Assembly (NCBI GenBank): GCA_002710495.1 | Contig: PAKE01000018.1 | Span: forward strand, 15,142-27,927 | Reading direction: 5' to 3' | Source: Flavobacteriales bacterium | GTDB lineage: Bacteria; Bacteroidota; Bacteroidia; Flavobacteriales; BACL11 | Length of the DNA stretch: 12,786 nt | Shown here: positions 1-6,921 of the stretch, in pieces | Layout: every line of letters starts with the position of its first letter | Numbering within the stretch: the first letter of the stretch is position 1 | The notes under the pieces: generated by a model | Told to the model about the DNA's origin: nothing | Database searches by the model: none | What the model saw: the letters and a program-made list of their open reading frames with translations, nothing else | Program-made: the position numbers and the translations under genes

Positions 1-828
1 TTTGATAAAGATGCAAAACTAATAGATGAACTGAGTTGTTTCGGATTTGGTTTTATTGAAATAGGAACACTTACTCCAAAACCGCAAGATGGTAATCGTA
101 AACCTAGATTATTCCGTTTAAAAAAGGATAGAGGAATAATTAACCGAATGGGATTTAATAACTGTGGGGTAGAAGATGCTATTATCAGATTAAAAAAGAG
201 GAAATCAAATATAATTATTGGAGGTAATATTGGTAAAAATAAACTCACTCCAAACGATAATGCTAATGATGATTATATTATTTCCTTTTACTCACTTTTT
301 GATTATGTAGATTATTTTGTGGTGAATGTAAGTTCTCCAAATACGCCTGGTTTAAGAGACTTACAAGAAAAAGAACCTTTAACAAATCTTCTGAATTCTC
401 TTCAAGAGATAAATAATAACAAAGAGAAAAGAAAGGCAATACTTTTAAAGATTGCTCCGGATTTAAATGATGGACAGTTAGATGACATTATTCAGATAGT
501 AAAGGATACAAAAATTGATGGTGTGATAGCAACAAATACTACAATTAGTAGAAATGGTCTTAAAACGGACAAAACTAAGGTTCATTCTATTGGTAATGGA
601 GGGTTAAGTGGAAAACCAGTGACTAAAAGATCGACAGCCGTGATAAGATATTTGTCAGAAAAATCTAACAAAGCATTTCCTATTATTGGAGTTGGAGGGA
701 TACACTCAGAAGAAGACGCGATAGAAAAACTAGATGCTGGAGCATCATTAATTCAGATATATACAGGATTTATTTATGAGGGACCATCACTTGTCAAAAG
801 AATTAATAAAGCAATTCTTAAAAGATGA
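1..828 (+). CDS. pyrD: Dihydroorotate dehydrogenase (quinone), class 2, 5'-truncated
   Basis: Oxidises dihydroorotate to orotate with FMN and passes the electrons to membrane quinone, the fourth step of pyrimidine synthesis. The reading frame is open from base 1, so the gene starts upstream; the first ATG inside the window (148) is internal, because residues encoded before it ([16 protein letters not shown], then PRLFRL) are a conserved class 2 segment. Further landmarks are the active-site stretch [11 protein letters not shown] around bases 325-357, with a serine where class 1 enzymes have cysteine, then LKIAPDL, ATNTT, GGLSGKP, and the FMN-phosphate region [11 protein letters not shown] and IYTGFIYEG. 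About 275 residues are present of a usual 340; the amino-terminal membrane-association helices and first strand are missing. It ends in TGA overlapping the ATG of the next gene (ATGA), so the two are probably co-transcribed. Family and class assignment are near certain. Confidence 0.96.
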   Translation, partial: FDKDAKLIDELSCFGFGFIEIGTLTPKPQDGNRKPRLFRLKKDRGIINRMGFNNCGVEDAIIRLKKRKSNIIIGGNIGKNKLTPNDNANDDYIISFYSLFDYVDYFVVNVSSPNTPGLRDLQEKEPLTNLLNSLQEINNNKEKRKAILLKIAPDLNDGQLDDIIQIVKDTKIDGVIATNTTISRNGLKTDKTKVHSIGNGGLSGKPVTKRSTAVIRYLSEKSNKAFPIIGVGGIHSEEDAIEKLDAGASLIQIYTGFIYEGPSLVKRINKAILKR

Positions 829-1661
829 AAATAATAGAATGTCCTAGAGATGCAATGCAAGGAATAAAAGAATTTATACCTACAAAAAAGAAAATTGAAT
901 ATATCAATCAACTTCTGAATGTTGGTTTTCATACTATTGATTTTGGTTCATTTGTCTCTGAAAAGGTAATTCCTCAATTAAAAGATACTGATGAAGTTTT
1001 GTCAGGATTAGATTTAAGTTCTTCATCTAGTAAATTATTGTCAATCATTGCAAATATTAGAGGGGCGGAAGATGCATGTAATTTTGAAGAGATTAATTAT
1101 TTAGGATTTCCACTTTCTGTTTCTGAGCAGTTTCAACAGAGAAACACAAATAAAAGTATAATTTATGCACTTAAAACTGTAGAAGAAATTCAGAATTTGT
1201 CCGTTAAAAATAATAAAGAGTTAGTAGTGTATCTTTCTATGGCTTTTGGAAATCCTTATGATGAAAACTATCACCCTGATATTGTTGCAGAACTGACTCA
1301 GAAATTACACCAACTTGAAATTAAAACAATTGCTTTGTCAGATACTATTGGTGTTTCAAAACCTAATAATATTATGTCTCTATTTAGCACTTTGTCTACA
1401 GAATATCCTACTATAGAAATAGGTGCGCATTTTCATACTACTGCTGATAAATGGGAAGAAAAAGTAGATGCTGCTTATAAAAATGGATGTAGAAGATTTG
1501 ATTCTGCATTAAAGGGATATGGAGGTTGCCCTATGGCGGAGGATGATCTGACAGGTAACTTGCCAACAGAAAAACTTATTAGCTATTTTACTGAAGATTT
1601 GGGACTAAATATGAAGGAGATGGAAAAGAGTTTAGAAATGAGTGTTTCTGTGTTTGCTTAA
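825..1661 (+). CDS. Hydroxymethylglutaryl-CoA lyase (HMGL-like TIM barrel)
   Basis: Cleaves 3-hydroxy-3-methylglutaryl-CoA to acetyl-CoA and acetoacetate, the last step of leucine breakdown. The 278-residue protein opens directly with ECPRDAMQG, equivalent to the GPRDGLQ motif of the family; R8 and D9 match the catalytic arginine and metal-binding aspartate. [12 protein letters not shown] follows the usual SFVSP-W-PQ block, H202 and H204 in AHFHTT are the other expected metal ligands, and C235 in [13 protein letters not shown] is the flexible-loop catalytic cysteine. All key residues are therefore present. It is slightly shorter than the roughly 290-300 residues of well-studied enzymes, mainly at the amino end. 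The ATGA overlap with pyrD suggests translational coupling, although the pathways are unrelated. Related carboligases of the HMGL-like superfamily (citramalate or isopropylmalate synthases) are longer and lack the GGCP loop, so the lyase call is firm. Confidence 0.93.
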   Translation: MKIIECPRDAMQGIKEFIPTKKKIEYINQLLNVGFHTIDFGSFVSEKVIPQLKDTDEVLSGLDLSSSSSKLLSIIANIRGAEDACNFEEINYLGFPLSVSEQFQQRNTNKSIIYALKTVEEIQNLSVKNNKELVVYLSMAFGNPYDENYHPDIVAELTQKLHQLEIKTIALSDTIGVSKPNNIMSLFSTLSTEYPTIEIGAHFHTTADKWEEKVDAAYKNGCRRFDSALKGYGGCPMAEDDLTGNLPTEKLISYFTEDLGLNMKEMEKSLEMSVSVFA

Positions 1662-1774
1662 CAATTTATTGTATTAACAATGTAAAGGTATTAATGTTGT
1701 TATTTCTTCAAATCGTTACGGATATTTAATTGATAATTAATAACTGTTTATAATGAAAAGATTATTAATTTTTT

Positions 1775-1782
1775 TAAGTTTG
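1775..1782 (+). promoter_or_regulatory. Possible Bacteroidota -7 promoter box (TAAGTTTG)
   Basis: Exact match to TAnnTTTG, but with no TTG at the 17-23 base spacing expected for the -33 element. It would start transcription near 1787-1791, the left edge of the tRNA-like fold, and could drive either a small RNA or a long btuB leader. It also lies inside a 12-codon open frame. In sequence this AT-rich such matches arise by chance. Confidence 0.25.
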
Positions 1783-1952
1783 ATTTGGTAGAATGATTAG
1801 CGATGCAAAAAGTGGAGCAATTTTTAGTTTGAAAGCTTGCTGTAATCATGTAAATATGTGTTAGGTTTTAATCCTACTACCTCGACAGATAATTTATTGC
1901 AATAAAAAAGCACCGGATTCAACATCTTTCACCCTACCTCATTTCATATACG

Positions 1953-1973
1953 GAAACTATATATTATAGTTTC
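1953..1973. repeat. Perfect inverted repeat, 9-base arms
   Basis: GAAACTATA and TATAGTTTC are perfect complements separated by TAT. It could fold as a hairpin in RNA or serve as a two-fold operator in DNA. No T-tract follows directly, so an intrinsic terminator is unlikely. It sits about 85 bases before the cobalamin aptamer, a sensible place for a regulator site, but no regulator gene is visible nearby. Confidence 0.5.
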
Positions 1974-2057
1974 AAACATTTATATTAATTTTTAGAATCA
2001 TAAAATTAAATTTTATTTTTCTTAGTTTTTAGATATGATTTTATAAATACTTTCTTA

Positions 2058-2206
2058 ATTTTGGTGCCGATTTTAGTGTGAAGGGAATAGGGTGAAAAAC
2101 CTTAACTTTACCAGAAGCTGTAATGTTCATTTAATACTGAAACACAACCACTGTTTTATAAATGGGAAGGTAATTCAGGAGAACTAAGTCAGAAGACCTA
2201 CTAAAC
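2058..2206 (+). promoter_or_regulatory. Cobalamin riboswitch aptamer
   Basis: RNA aptamer that binds a cobalamin and represses the downstream transport genes. The conserved blocks appear in the right order: GGTGCC at 2063-2068; AAGGGAA at 2081-2087; GGTGAAA at 2091-2097 followed by CC; ACCAGAAGCTGTAA at 2110-2123 (the L5 and J-region segment); CCACTG at 2148-2153; TGGGAAGG at 2163-2170; and AGTCAGAAGACCTAC at 2187-2201, which differs from the B12-box consensus AGYCAGGARACC at one base. P1 can form between TTTGGT (2060-2065) and ACTAAA (2200-2205), with one G-U pair. The gene it precedes encodes a BtuB-like receptor, so sequence and context agree. Which cobalamin form (adenosyl-, methyl- or hydroxo-) it prefers cannot be told from sequence alone. 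Confidence 0.95.
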
Positions 2207-2221
2207 TCAAAATATAACTAA

Positions 2222-2242
2222 TTCGTTTCTGGTTAAAACGAA
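2222..2242 (+). promoter_or_regulatory. Riboswitch expression-platform hairpin (P13) before btuB
   Basis: TTCGTTT (2222-2228) and AAACGAA (2236-2242) form a perfect 7-pair stem around the loop CTGGTTA. The loop bases CTGGT (2229-2233) are exactly complementary to ACCAG (2110-2114) in the aptamer, matching the known L5-L13 kissing contact of cobalamin riboswitches. The hairpin ends 7 bases before the ATG at 2250 and has no following T-tract, so ligand-stabilised occlusion of the ribosome-binding region, rather than termination, is the likely mode. Confidence 0.8.
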
Positions 2243-2249
2243 AAGTCAT

Positions 2250-4112
2250 ATGAAATTGAATATATATATAATTTGTATTTTACTAGCAACTCCTATTCTC
2301 TTGATATCTCAATCAATAGAGGATTCTATTTTATTACCACCAGTTGAAATATATGAAACGAAAGTAAAAAAACATTCTATTGGATCTAGGGTAGATGTTA
2401 TTAATCCTCATGTTTTTAATTGCTCTTTTTCAGAAAATTTATCTGATATTTTACAAAATAATTCAACGGTTTATGTAAAAAGTTATGGAGCTCTTTCGAC
2501 AAGTACATTTAGAGGAACTTCTGCTTCACACACCTTGTTCTTATGGGATGGGATACCAATTAATTCACCCGCTTTAGGCGTAACTGATTTAAGAATAATA
2601 CCCACTAATTTTAATAATATATCCATAAATTATGGAGGAAACTCTACTATATTTGGATCAGGTTCAATTGGTGGTTCAATTCATTTAAATACTAATCCAT
2701 CATATATTGATTCATCTAATTTAGGTATTTCTATTGAACACGGAAGTTTTGGTTTGAGTACTAAATCAATTACCTTGAATAAATCAAACAAAAAAACATA
2801 TTTTGAAATTAATTTATCACAAATTGTTGATACAAATAACTTTAAATATATTTATAATAATCAAACACGTTTTAATAATCATTCACTTATTAAGGGAATA
2901 AATATAAATACTAATCTATCTTTTTTAATAAGTGAACATTCTCAATTTGAGATAAAATTTTGGCAATCAGATTTTTGGAGAGAAATATCTGGAAATGTAA
3001 CTGTTGTTAATACAACAGCAGAACAAATTGATGATACTAGGAAATTTTTATTTTCATATGATTATAGATACAAAAATTTAGAAGTAAAAGCAAATCAGGC
3101 TCTTCTGTATGATAATTTATACTATATAGATAATCCAAAAAATATTCATTCAATATCAGAGATAGAAACTTATATTTCAGAGATTAATATTGGTTATAAA
3201 CTAAAAAATATTCATGCTGATTTAACAATTCTGAAAAGGAAAGATAATTTAACAAGTTCATCCTATAGTAATACTTATAAAACAGAATCTTCAATTCCAA
3301 TATATACAGCTTTATCTTATAGGTCAACCCTTTTTTCTTCACAGTTTTCTATTAGACAGGAGTATATGTCAGAAATAGACGTTCCTATTCTTCCTTCATT
3401 TTCTGCTGAATATAAAATTCATAAATTAAAGTTTAGAGGAAAAATTAATAGAAATTTTAGAGCTCCAACCTTTAATGATAGATTCTGGATTGGATCAGGG
3501 TCAAATGGTAATCCATTTCTTAACCCTGAAAGTGGAATTAATAGAGAAATAGGATTAGATTTAAATTTTTCAAATTTTTCTAATCATATTACTTTTTACT
3601 CATTAGATGTAAATGATTGGATAATGTGGAAACAACAGGATAATGGCAATTGGACACCTGAAAATATTAAGCAGGTTTTATCAGAAGGTATTGAATTAAA
3701 ATCAGTAGTTAATACCAAATATAAATATATAAAATTTTATCAAGAATTATTGTATCAGTATAATGTTTGTGTTAACAAACAAGGCATTAATCATTTAGAC
3801 GCTTCTGTAGGAAAACAATTAATATACACACCTAAACATAAAGGAAATATTACAAGCGTATTAACTTATAAAAATATTAGATTTCGTGTAAATCAATCTT
3901 ATGTTGGTTCTGTATTTACATCTTCAGATAATATAAATCAATTGCCACATTATTTTTTATTAAATACTACTATTAATTATTATATCAATAAATTAAATTC
4001 TAATATTAGTTTTTCAATAAAAAATGTTGGAAATATAGATTATCAAACATATCAAAACTATCCGAACCCACTCCGGGAATATATCATAAAACTAAATATT
4101 AACTTAAAATAA
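2250..4112 (+). CDS. btuB: BtuB-like TonB-dependent outer-membrane cobalamin receptor
   Basis: Outer-membrane beta-barrel that imports cobalamin using energy delivered by TonB. The 620 residues match the size of E. coli BtuB (about 614). Residues 1-20 form a hydrophobic Sec signal ending near LLISQS; PVEIYET around 31-37 is a plausible TonB box. The plug spans roughly 55-150, with LSDILQ, TFRGTSASHTLFLWDGIPIN and then FGSGSIGGSIHLNT, the classic R-G / DG-P / G-GG pattern; the rest is alternating barrel strands, with FRAPTFNDRFW typical of the family. There is no amino-terminal carboxypeptidase-like domain as in SusC proteins. The substrate call rests on the cobalamin riboswitch directly upstream and the BtuG-like lipoprotein 5 bases downstream. 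The start follows the P13 hairpin by 7 bases. It ends in ...NINLK rather than the frequent terminal aromatic residue, a minor oddity. Confidence 0.93.
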   Translation: MKLNIYIICILLATPILLISQSIEDSILLPPVEIYETKVKKHSIGSRVDVINPHVFNCSFSENLSDILQNNSTVYVKSYGALSTSTFRGTSASHTLFLWDGIPINSPALGVTDLRIIPTNFNNISINYGGNSTIFGSGSIGGSIHLNTNPSYIDSSNLGISIEHGSFGLSTKSITLNKSNKKTYFEINLSQIVDTNNFKYIYNNQTRFNNHSLIKGININTNLSFLISEHSQFEIKFWQSDFWREISGNVTVVNTTAEQIDDTRKFLFSYDYRYKNLEVKANQALLYDNLYYIDNPKNIHSISEIETYISEINIGYKLKNIHADLTILKRKDNLTSSSYSNTYKTESSIPIYTALSYRSTLFSSQFSIRQEYMSEIDVPILPSFSAEYKIHKLKFRGKINRNFRAPTFNDRFWIGSGSNGNPFLNPESGINREIGLDLNFSNFSNHITFYSLDVNDWIMWKQQDNGNWTPENIKQVLSEGIELKSVVNTKYKYIKFYQELLYQYNVCVNKQGINHLDASVGKQLIYTPKHKGNITSVLTYKNIRFRVNQSYVGSVFTSSDNINQLPHYFLLNTTINYYINKLNSNISFSIKNVGNIDYQTYQNYPNPLREYIIKLNINLK

Positions 4113-4117
4113 AAAAA

Positions 4118-5179
4118 ATGAAAAAGAAAATTCTTAAAATTAGTTTAGCTGCATTATTAATATCAACTTATTCATCATGTGTGAAGGATTCTGTAAATGA
4201 TGTAGATCTACCTGGTAATTATGAAAACGGTTATTTTGTTACCAACGAAGGAAATTTTGGATCTGGTAATGGGTCTATTTCCTATGTTTCAAACAATGGA
4301 TCTGTAGATAATGAAGTTTTTGCTTCTGTTAATTCATTTCCTTTAGGAGATGTTGTACAGTCGATGGAGATAATTGGTGACAATGTTTATATTGTAGTAA
4401 ATGGTTCATCTAAAATTGAAGTAGCTTCTGAAGATTCTTTAATCTCTATTGCAACTATTACTGGCTTAACATCACCCAGATACATATCTGCTGTATCTGA
4501 AAATAAAGCATACGTTACAGATTGGGGAGTCAATGGTGTTCAAGTAATAGATTTATTAGATAATTCAATAACTTCAACGATTACGTGTGGTAATGGACCA
4601 GAAGAAATTGTTGTAAGTAATGGTTTTGCTTATGTATGTAACTCAGGGGGATTTAATTTTGATAATACAGTTTCTATAATTGACATTGAGAATGACATTG
4701 TTGTTTCAATCTTAGAAGTTGGAGATAAACCAAATTCTGTTGTTGTAGACGAAAATAATGATATTTGGGTTTTAACAAAAGGACATACAGAATATGATCC
4801 TATAACTTGGGAGGTAATAGACGAGACGGTTGGTAAATTAGTAAGAATATCAAATAATATGATTCAAGATACTTATACTTTTAGTGTTGGAAATCATCCA
4901 CAAGATTTAAATATTAATTCATCTGGTAACATATTGTATTACTCAGATGGAAATTGGAGTAAATCAGTATATTCTTTTGACATTTCAGACAATCAACTTT
5001 CAAGCGCACCATTAATTAGCAGAAGTTTTTATGGATTGTCTACAAATAATGGATATATCTATGGTACTGATGCTGTTGATTATGTTCAAAATGGTTGGTC
5101 ATTTAAATATTCATCTGAAGGTGAATTACTTGACTCTGTTAATGTAGGTATAATTCCAGGAGGACACTGCTTTAATTAA
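4118..5179 (+). CDS. btuG: BtuG-like surface lipoprotein, YncE-type beta-propeller
   Basis: Predicted cell-surface lipoprotein that captures cobalamin and hands it to BtuB. BtuG of Bacteroides is known to be a seven-bladed propeller lipoprotein that caps BtuB and binds B12 very tightly. Here a short signal (MKKKILK...) ends in the lipobox STYSSC with lipidated C21, and the mature part repeats propeller strands of the form AYVTDW...VQVIDL, AYVCNSGG...VSIIDI, PNSVVVDENNDIWVLTKG and LYYSDG; NEGNFGSGNGSI near residue 46 is typical of the DUF5074/YncE-like group. It starts 5 bases after btuB, so it lies in the riboswitch-controlled transcript, and a strong terminator follows. Family and location are clear; the B12-binding role is inferred from context and family, since propellers of this type also occur with other receptors. 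Confidence 0.82.
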   Translation: MKKKILKISLAALLISTYSSCVKDSVNDVDLPGNYENGYFVTNEGNFGSGNGSISYVSNNGSVDNEVFASVNSFPLGDVVQSMEIIGDNVYIVVNGSSKIEVASEDSLISIATITGLTSPRYISAVSENKAYVTDWGVNGVQVIDLLDNSITSTITCGNGPEEIVVSNGFAYVCNSGGFNFDNTVSIIDIENDIVVSILEVGDKPNSVVVDENNDIWVLTKGHTEYDPITWEVIDETVGKLVRISNNMIQDTYTFSVGNHPQDLNINSSGNILYYSDGNWSKSVYSFDISDNQLSSAPLISRSFYGLSTNNGYIYGTDAVDYVQNGWSFKYSSEGELLDSVNVGIIPGGHCFN

Positions 5180-5204
5180 TTTGATTTTATAAGATTTTTA
5201 ATTC

Positions 5205-5230
5205 AAAGGAAGCATTTGCTTCCTTTTTTT
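5205..5230 (+). terminator. Intrinsic terminator after the btuB-btuG pair
   Basis: AAAGGAAGC (5205-5213) and GCTTCCTTT (5218-5226) are perfect complements around the loop ATTT, followed by a run of T to 5230. It lies 25 bases past the btuG stop and should end the riboswitch-controlled transcript, separating it from the second lipoprotein gene. Confidence 0.88.
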
Positions 5231-5237
5231 ATCTTTG
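5230..5237 (+). promoter_or_regulatory. Bacteroidota -7 promoter box (TATCTTTG)
   Basis: Exact TAnnTTTG match 13 bases before the ATG at 5251, immediately after the terminator T-run. No TTG stands at the usual -33 spacing. Transcription would begin around 5241-5246, giving a leader of ten bases or fewer, a common arrangement in Flavobacteriia. It suggests that the second lipoprotein is transcribed independently of the riboswitch. Confidence 0.55.
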
Positions 5238-5250
5238 TAAAAAAAATAAA

Positions 5251-6318
5251 ATGAAAAAGATATTTCTTCTACTTTCCGCTTCCTTTCTTCTTATGGCTTG
5301 TCCTCCAGAATCTATTGAACCTCCAATTTATAATAAAGATTATGGTAAAGGATTATACATTTTAACCGAGAACGGAGTAAATTTTTATGATTTTGATGAA
5401 GGAGTACTTAAAGAAGATATCTATAGTACAGTAAATGGAGGTTCTCTACAAAATCCATCTTCTTTAAATATTCATGGGAATAAGATGTATATTGTTACTA
5501 AAAATACTTTTCATAAAGTTGATGCAGAAACATTTCTCTCTGAATTCTCAATTCCAGGATTTACAGATGCTCAACAATGTGAGAATGCATATTTCAACAG
5601 GTTTTATGTGACAGATAAGGCTGAATCTGAAATAAAAATTATTGATTTGATTAGTAGAGATATATCTGGTCGTATATCAACTGGAGACAGCGTATTCCCT
5701 ACAGATATTGTAGTAAATGGGAGTAGAGCCTTTGTGATAAATTCTGGAGGGGACAATTTTTTAAATTATGATTCTACAATAGTTACGATTGATATAAGAA
5801 ATGGAGAGGAGATGCTCAATAATTTTACAGGAAATATTATTACAGGAAGAAATCCATCATCTGTTGTTAATGATGGAAATATTATAGTTCTATGTAAAGG
5901 AATTTATGATGAAAGTAATACTTCAAATAATGAAGAGTCTTCACTTTTAAGAATAAGAGCTGGAAATTTAAATATATATGAAAACACAATACTTAGTGGG
6001 ATATATAATGCGGATAATTTATGTATAGATGAATCAGATACAAAGTTTTACTTTACTGCTTCTGATGGGGTCTATTTTTCAGATAAATCCTCTTTCAGTG
6101 TCAATTTAATAACCAACAAAAAAAGTCCAAATGTTTTAATTTCTAATAATGAAACTTATTTTGATCTAACAGATTCAATTAATAAAACAGTAAATTATTT
6201 ATGGTGTAATGATCAGGATACACCTAATTACTTATACAAGCTTAATTTTCAGACAAATGAATTTGAAGATTCAATAATCTTTAACTCTCCAATAATTGAC
6301 TTAGAGATATATAGGTGA
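5251..6318 (+). CDS. Second YncE/BtuG-like beta-propeller lipoprotein
   Basis: 355-residue predicted surface lipoprotein with signal MKKIFLLLSASF and lipobox LLMAC (C17). It is a diverged relative of the preceding BtuG-like protein: FYVTDKAESEIKIIDL aligns with its AYVTDWGVNGVQVIDL, AFVINSGGDNF with AYVCNSGGFNF, and GRNPSSVVNDGNIIVLCKG with GDKPNSVVVDENNDIWVLTKG, so the same propeller blades are present in the same order. Its first blade is less regular (YILTENGVNFYDFDEG) and lacks the NEGNFGSG motif. It has its own TATCTTTG box and lies beyond a terminator, so it probably is not under the cobalamin riboswitch. It may bind a different corrinoid, act as an auxiliary binder, or have lost B12 binding; sequence alone does not decide. 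The start is fixed by the lipoprotein signal. Confidence 0.8.
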   Translation: MKKIFLLLSASFLLMACPPESIEPPIYNKDYGKGLYILTENGVNFYDFDEGVLKEDIYSTVNGGSLQNPSSLNIHGNKMYIVTKNTFHKVDAETFLSEFSIPGFTDAQQCENAYFNRFYVTDKAESEIKIIDLISRDISGRISTGDSVFPTDIVVNGSRAFVINSGGDNFLNYDSTIVTIDIRNGEEMLNNFTGNIITGRNPSSVVNDGNIIVLCKGIYDESNTSNNEESSLLRIRAGNLNIYENTILSGIYNADNLCIDESDTKFYFTASDGVYFSDKSSFSVNLITNKKSPNVLISNNETYFDLTDSINKTVNYLWCNDQDTPNYLYKLNFQTNEFEDSIIFNSPIIDLEIYR

Positions 6319-6921
6319 TGAGTCATAATTAGGTAAAATTATTAAGAAGACTATATTTAATCTTCTGTATTTTACTTGGTATATTAGCTCCTCTTTATTG
6401 TTGGTATAAATATCCAGATTTTAATCCTATTCAACAGCCTCTTTCACAATTTGGGGTAATTGATCCTAAATGGCTATTGTGGAATTCTATATTAGTATTG
6501 TTGGAATTTTTCTAAACGCATATACTTCATTGAGATATTATTTTAAAGAAAGTATAGATATCCATTAAAAGTTTTATTGATTTTTTCTTCGTTAAATCTG
6601 TTCTTTACTGGCACAATACCTATGGATTATGAATTATATCATAAAGCTCCAGCGTTTCTTTTCTTCTTTTGATATAATCTATTTATTTTCTTATTTGGTT
6701 TATTTCGTTCTTTAAAATATCTAAGAAGAGGAATATTTTCAATGTTTGTAGGATTATCTATGTTGTTATCTCTTTTGCTTTTATTGCCATTTCCATCTTA
6801 TGGAGTATTTGAGATTGTTTGTTTTTCCTTAATACTAACATGGAATATTTATTTCTTGTTTACTAGATTAAAAGGGGAGAGTATGAAAAGTGATAAAAAA
6901 GGATTGTTAAAGTTTTTCTAA
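6318..6921 (+). pseudogene. Decayed DUF998-like integral membrane protein gene
   Basis: Reading across frames recovers a membrane protein of about 200 residues: an ATG at 6318 overlapping the previous stop (TGATG), then LRRLYLIFCILLGILAPLYC, YPDFNPIQQPLSQFG, NSILV / VGIFLNAYTSLRYY, PLKVLLIFSSLNLFFTGTIP, MDYELYHKAPAFLFFF, YNLFIFLFGLFRSLKYL and a last helix before TAA at 6919. The pattern of a P-x-S-x-F/L-G segment after helix 1, a short motif before an H, and about six helices resembles DUF998. Lesions are an in-frame TAG at 6330-6332 (codon 5), a one-base deletion near 6498-6500 (frame stop TAA at 6513), another near 6550 (frame stop TAA at 6566), and an in-frame TGA at 6670-6672. Both stops could come from single changes in TGG. 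The end overlaps the opposing aminopeptidase gene by 15 bases. Neighbouring genes are intact, so sequencing error is not the likeliest cause. Family assignment is moderate; broken status is firm. Confidence 0.8.

Larger units (their letters stand above)
1662..2057. other. Long non-coding stretch before the B12 riboswitch
   Basis: About 400 AT-rich bases without a convincing gene on either strand. What it holds: a weak 9-pair inverted repeat with G-T wobbles (1675-1683 with 1694-1702) just after the HMG-CoA lyase gene, not followed by a T-tract; a 12-codon open frame at 1753-1791 (MKRLLIFLSLIW) resembling a bare signal peptide; a TAAGTTTG promoter-like box at 1775-1782; a tRNA-like fold at 1787-1881; a perfect 9-pair inverted repeat at 1953-1973; and TAAAATT-A-AATTTTA at 2001-2015. 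None of these proves function. If transcription of btuB starts at the 1775 box, the riboswitch sits in an unusually long leader; a start nearer 2050 is equally possible but no clear promoter is visible there. Confidence 0.5.

Noticed and set aside
1675..1702. Inverted repeat after the HMG-CoA lyase gene as an intrinsic terminator
   Set aside because: Stem is AT-rich with two G-T wobbles and a 10-base loop, and only a broken T-run (TTTCTTC) follows.
1839..1846. GCTGTAAT, shared with the riboswitch core (2117-2124), suggesting a second decayed cobalamin riboswitch
   Set aside because: The other required blocks (AAGGGAA, GGTG, GGGAAGG, B12 box) do not appear in order around it.
2001..2015. TAAAATT-A-AATTTTA followed by T-rich sequence as a terminator
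   Set aside because: All A-T pairs with at most a 3-base loop; it would be too unstable and is expected by chance at this base composition.
2056..2063. TAATTTTG, an exact -7 promoter match
   Set aside because: It overlaps the P1 strand of the riboswitch, so transcription from it would begin within the aptamer and destroy it. Probably a coincidence in AT-rich sequence.
6318..6921. Programmed frameshifting or stop-codon reassignment (TGA as Trp) to explain the broken membrane-protein gene
   Set aside because: TGA ends pyrD, the second lipoprotein and the transporter in the same window, and four separate lesions of different kinds fit simple decay.
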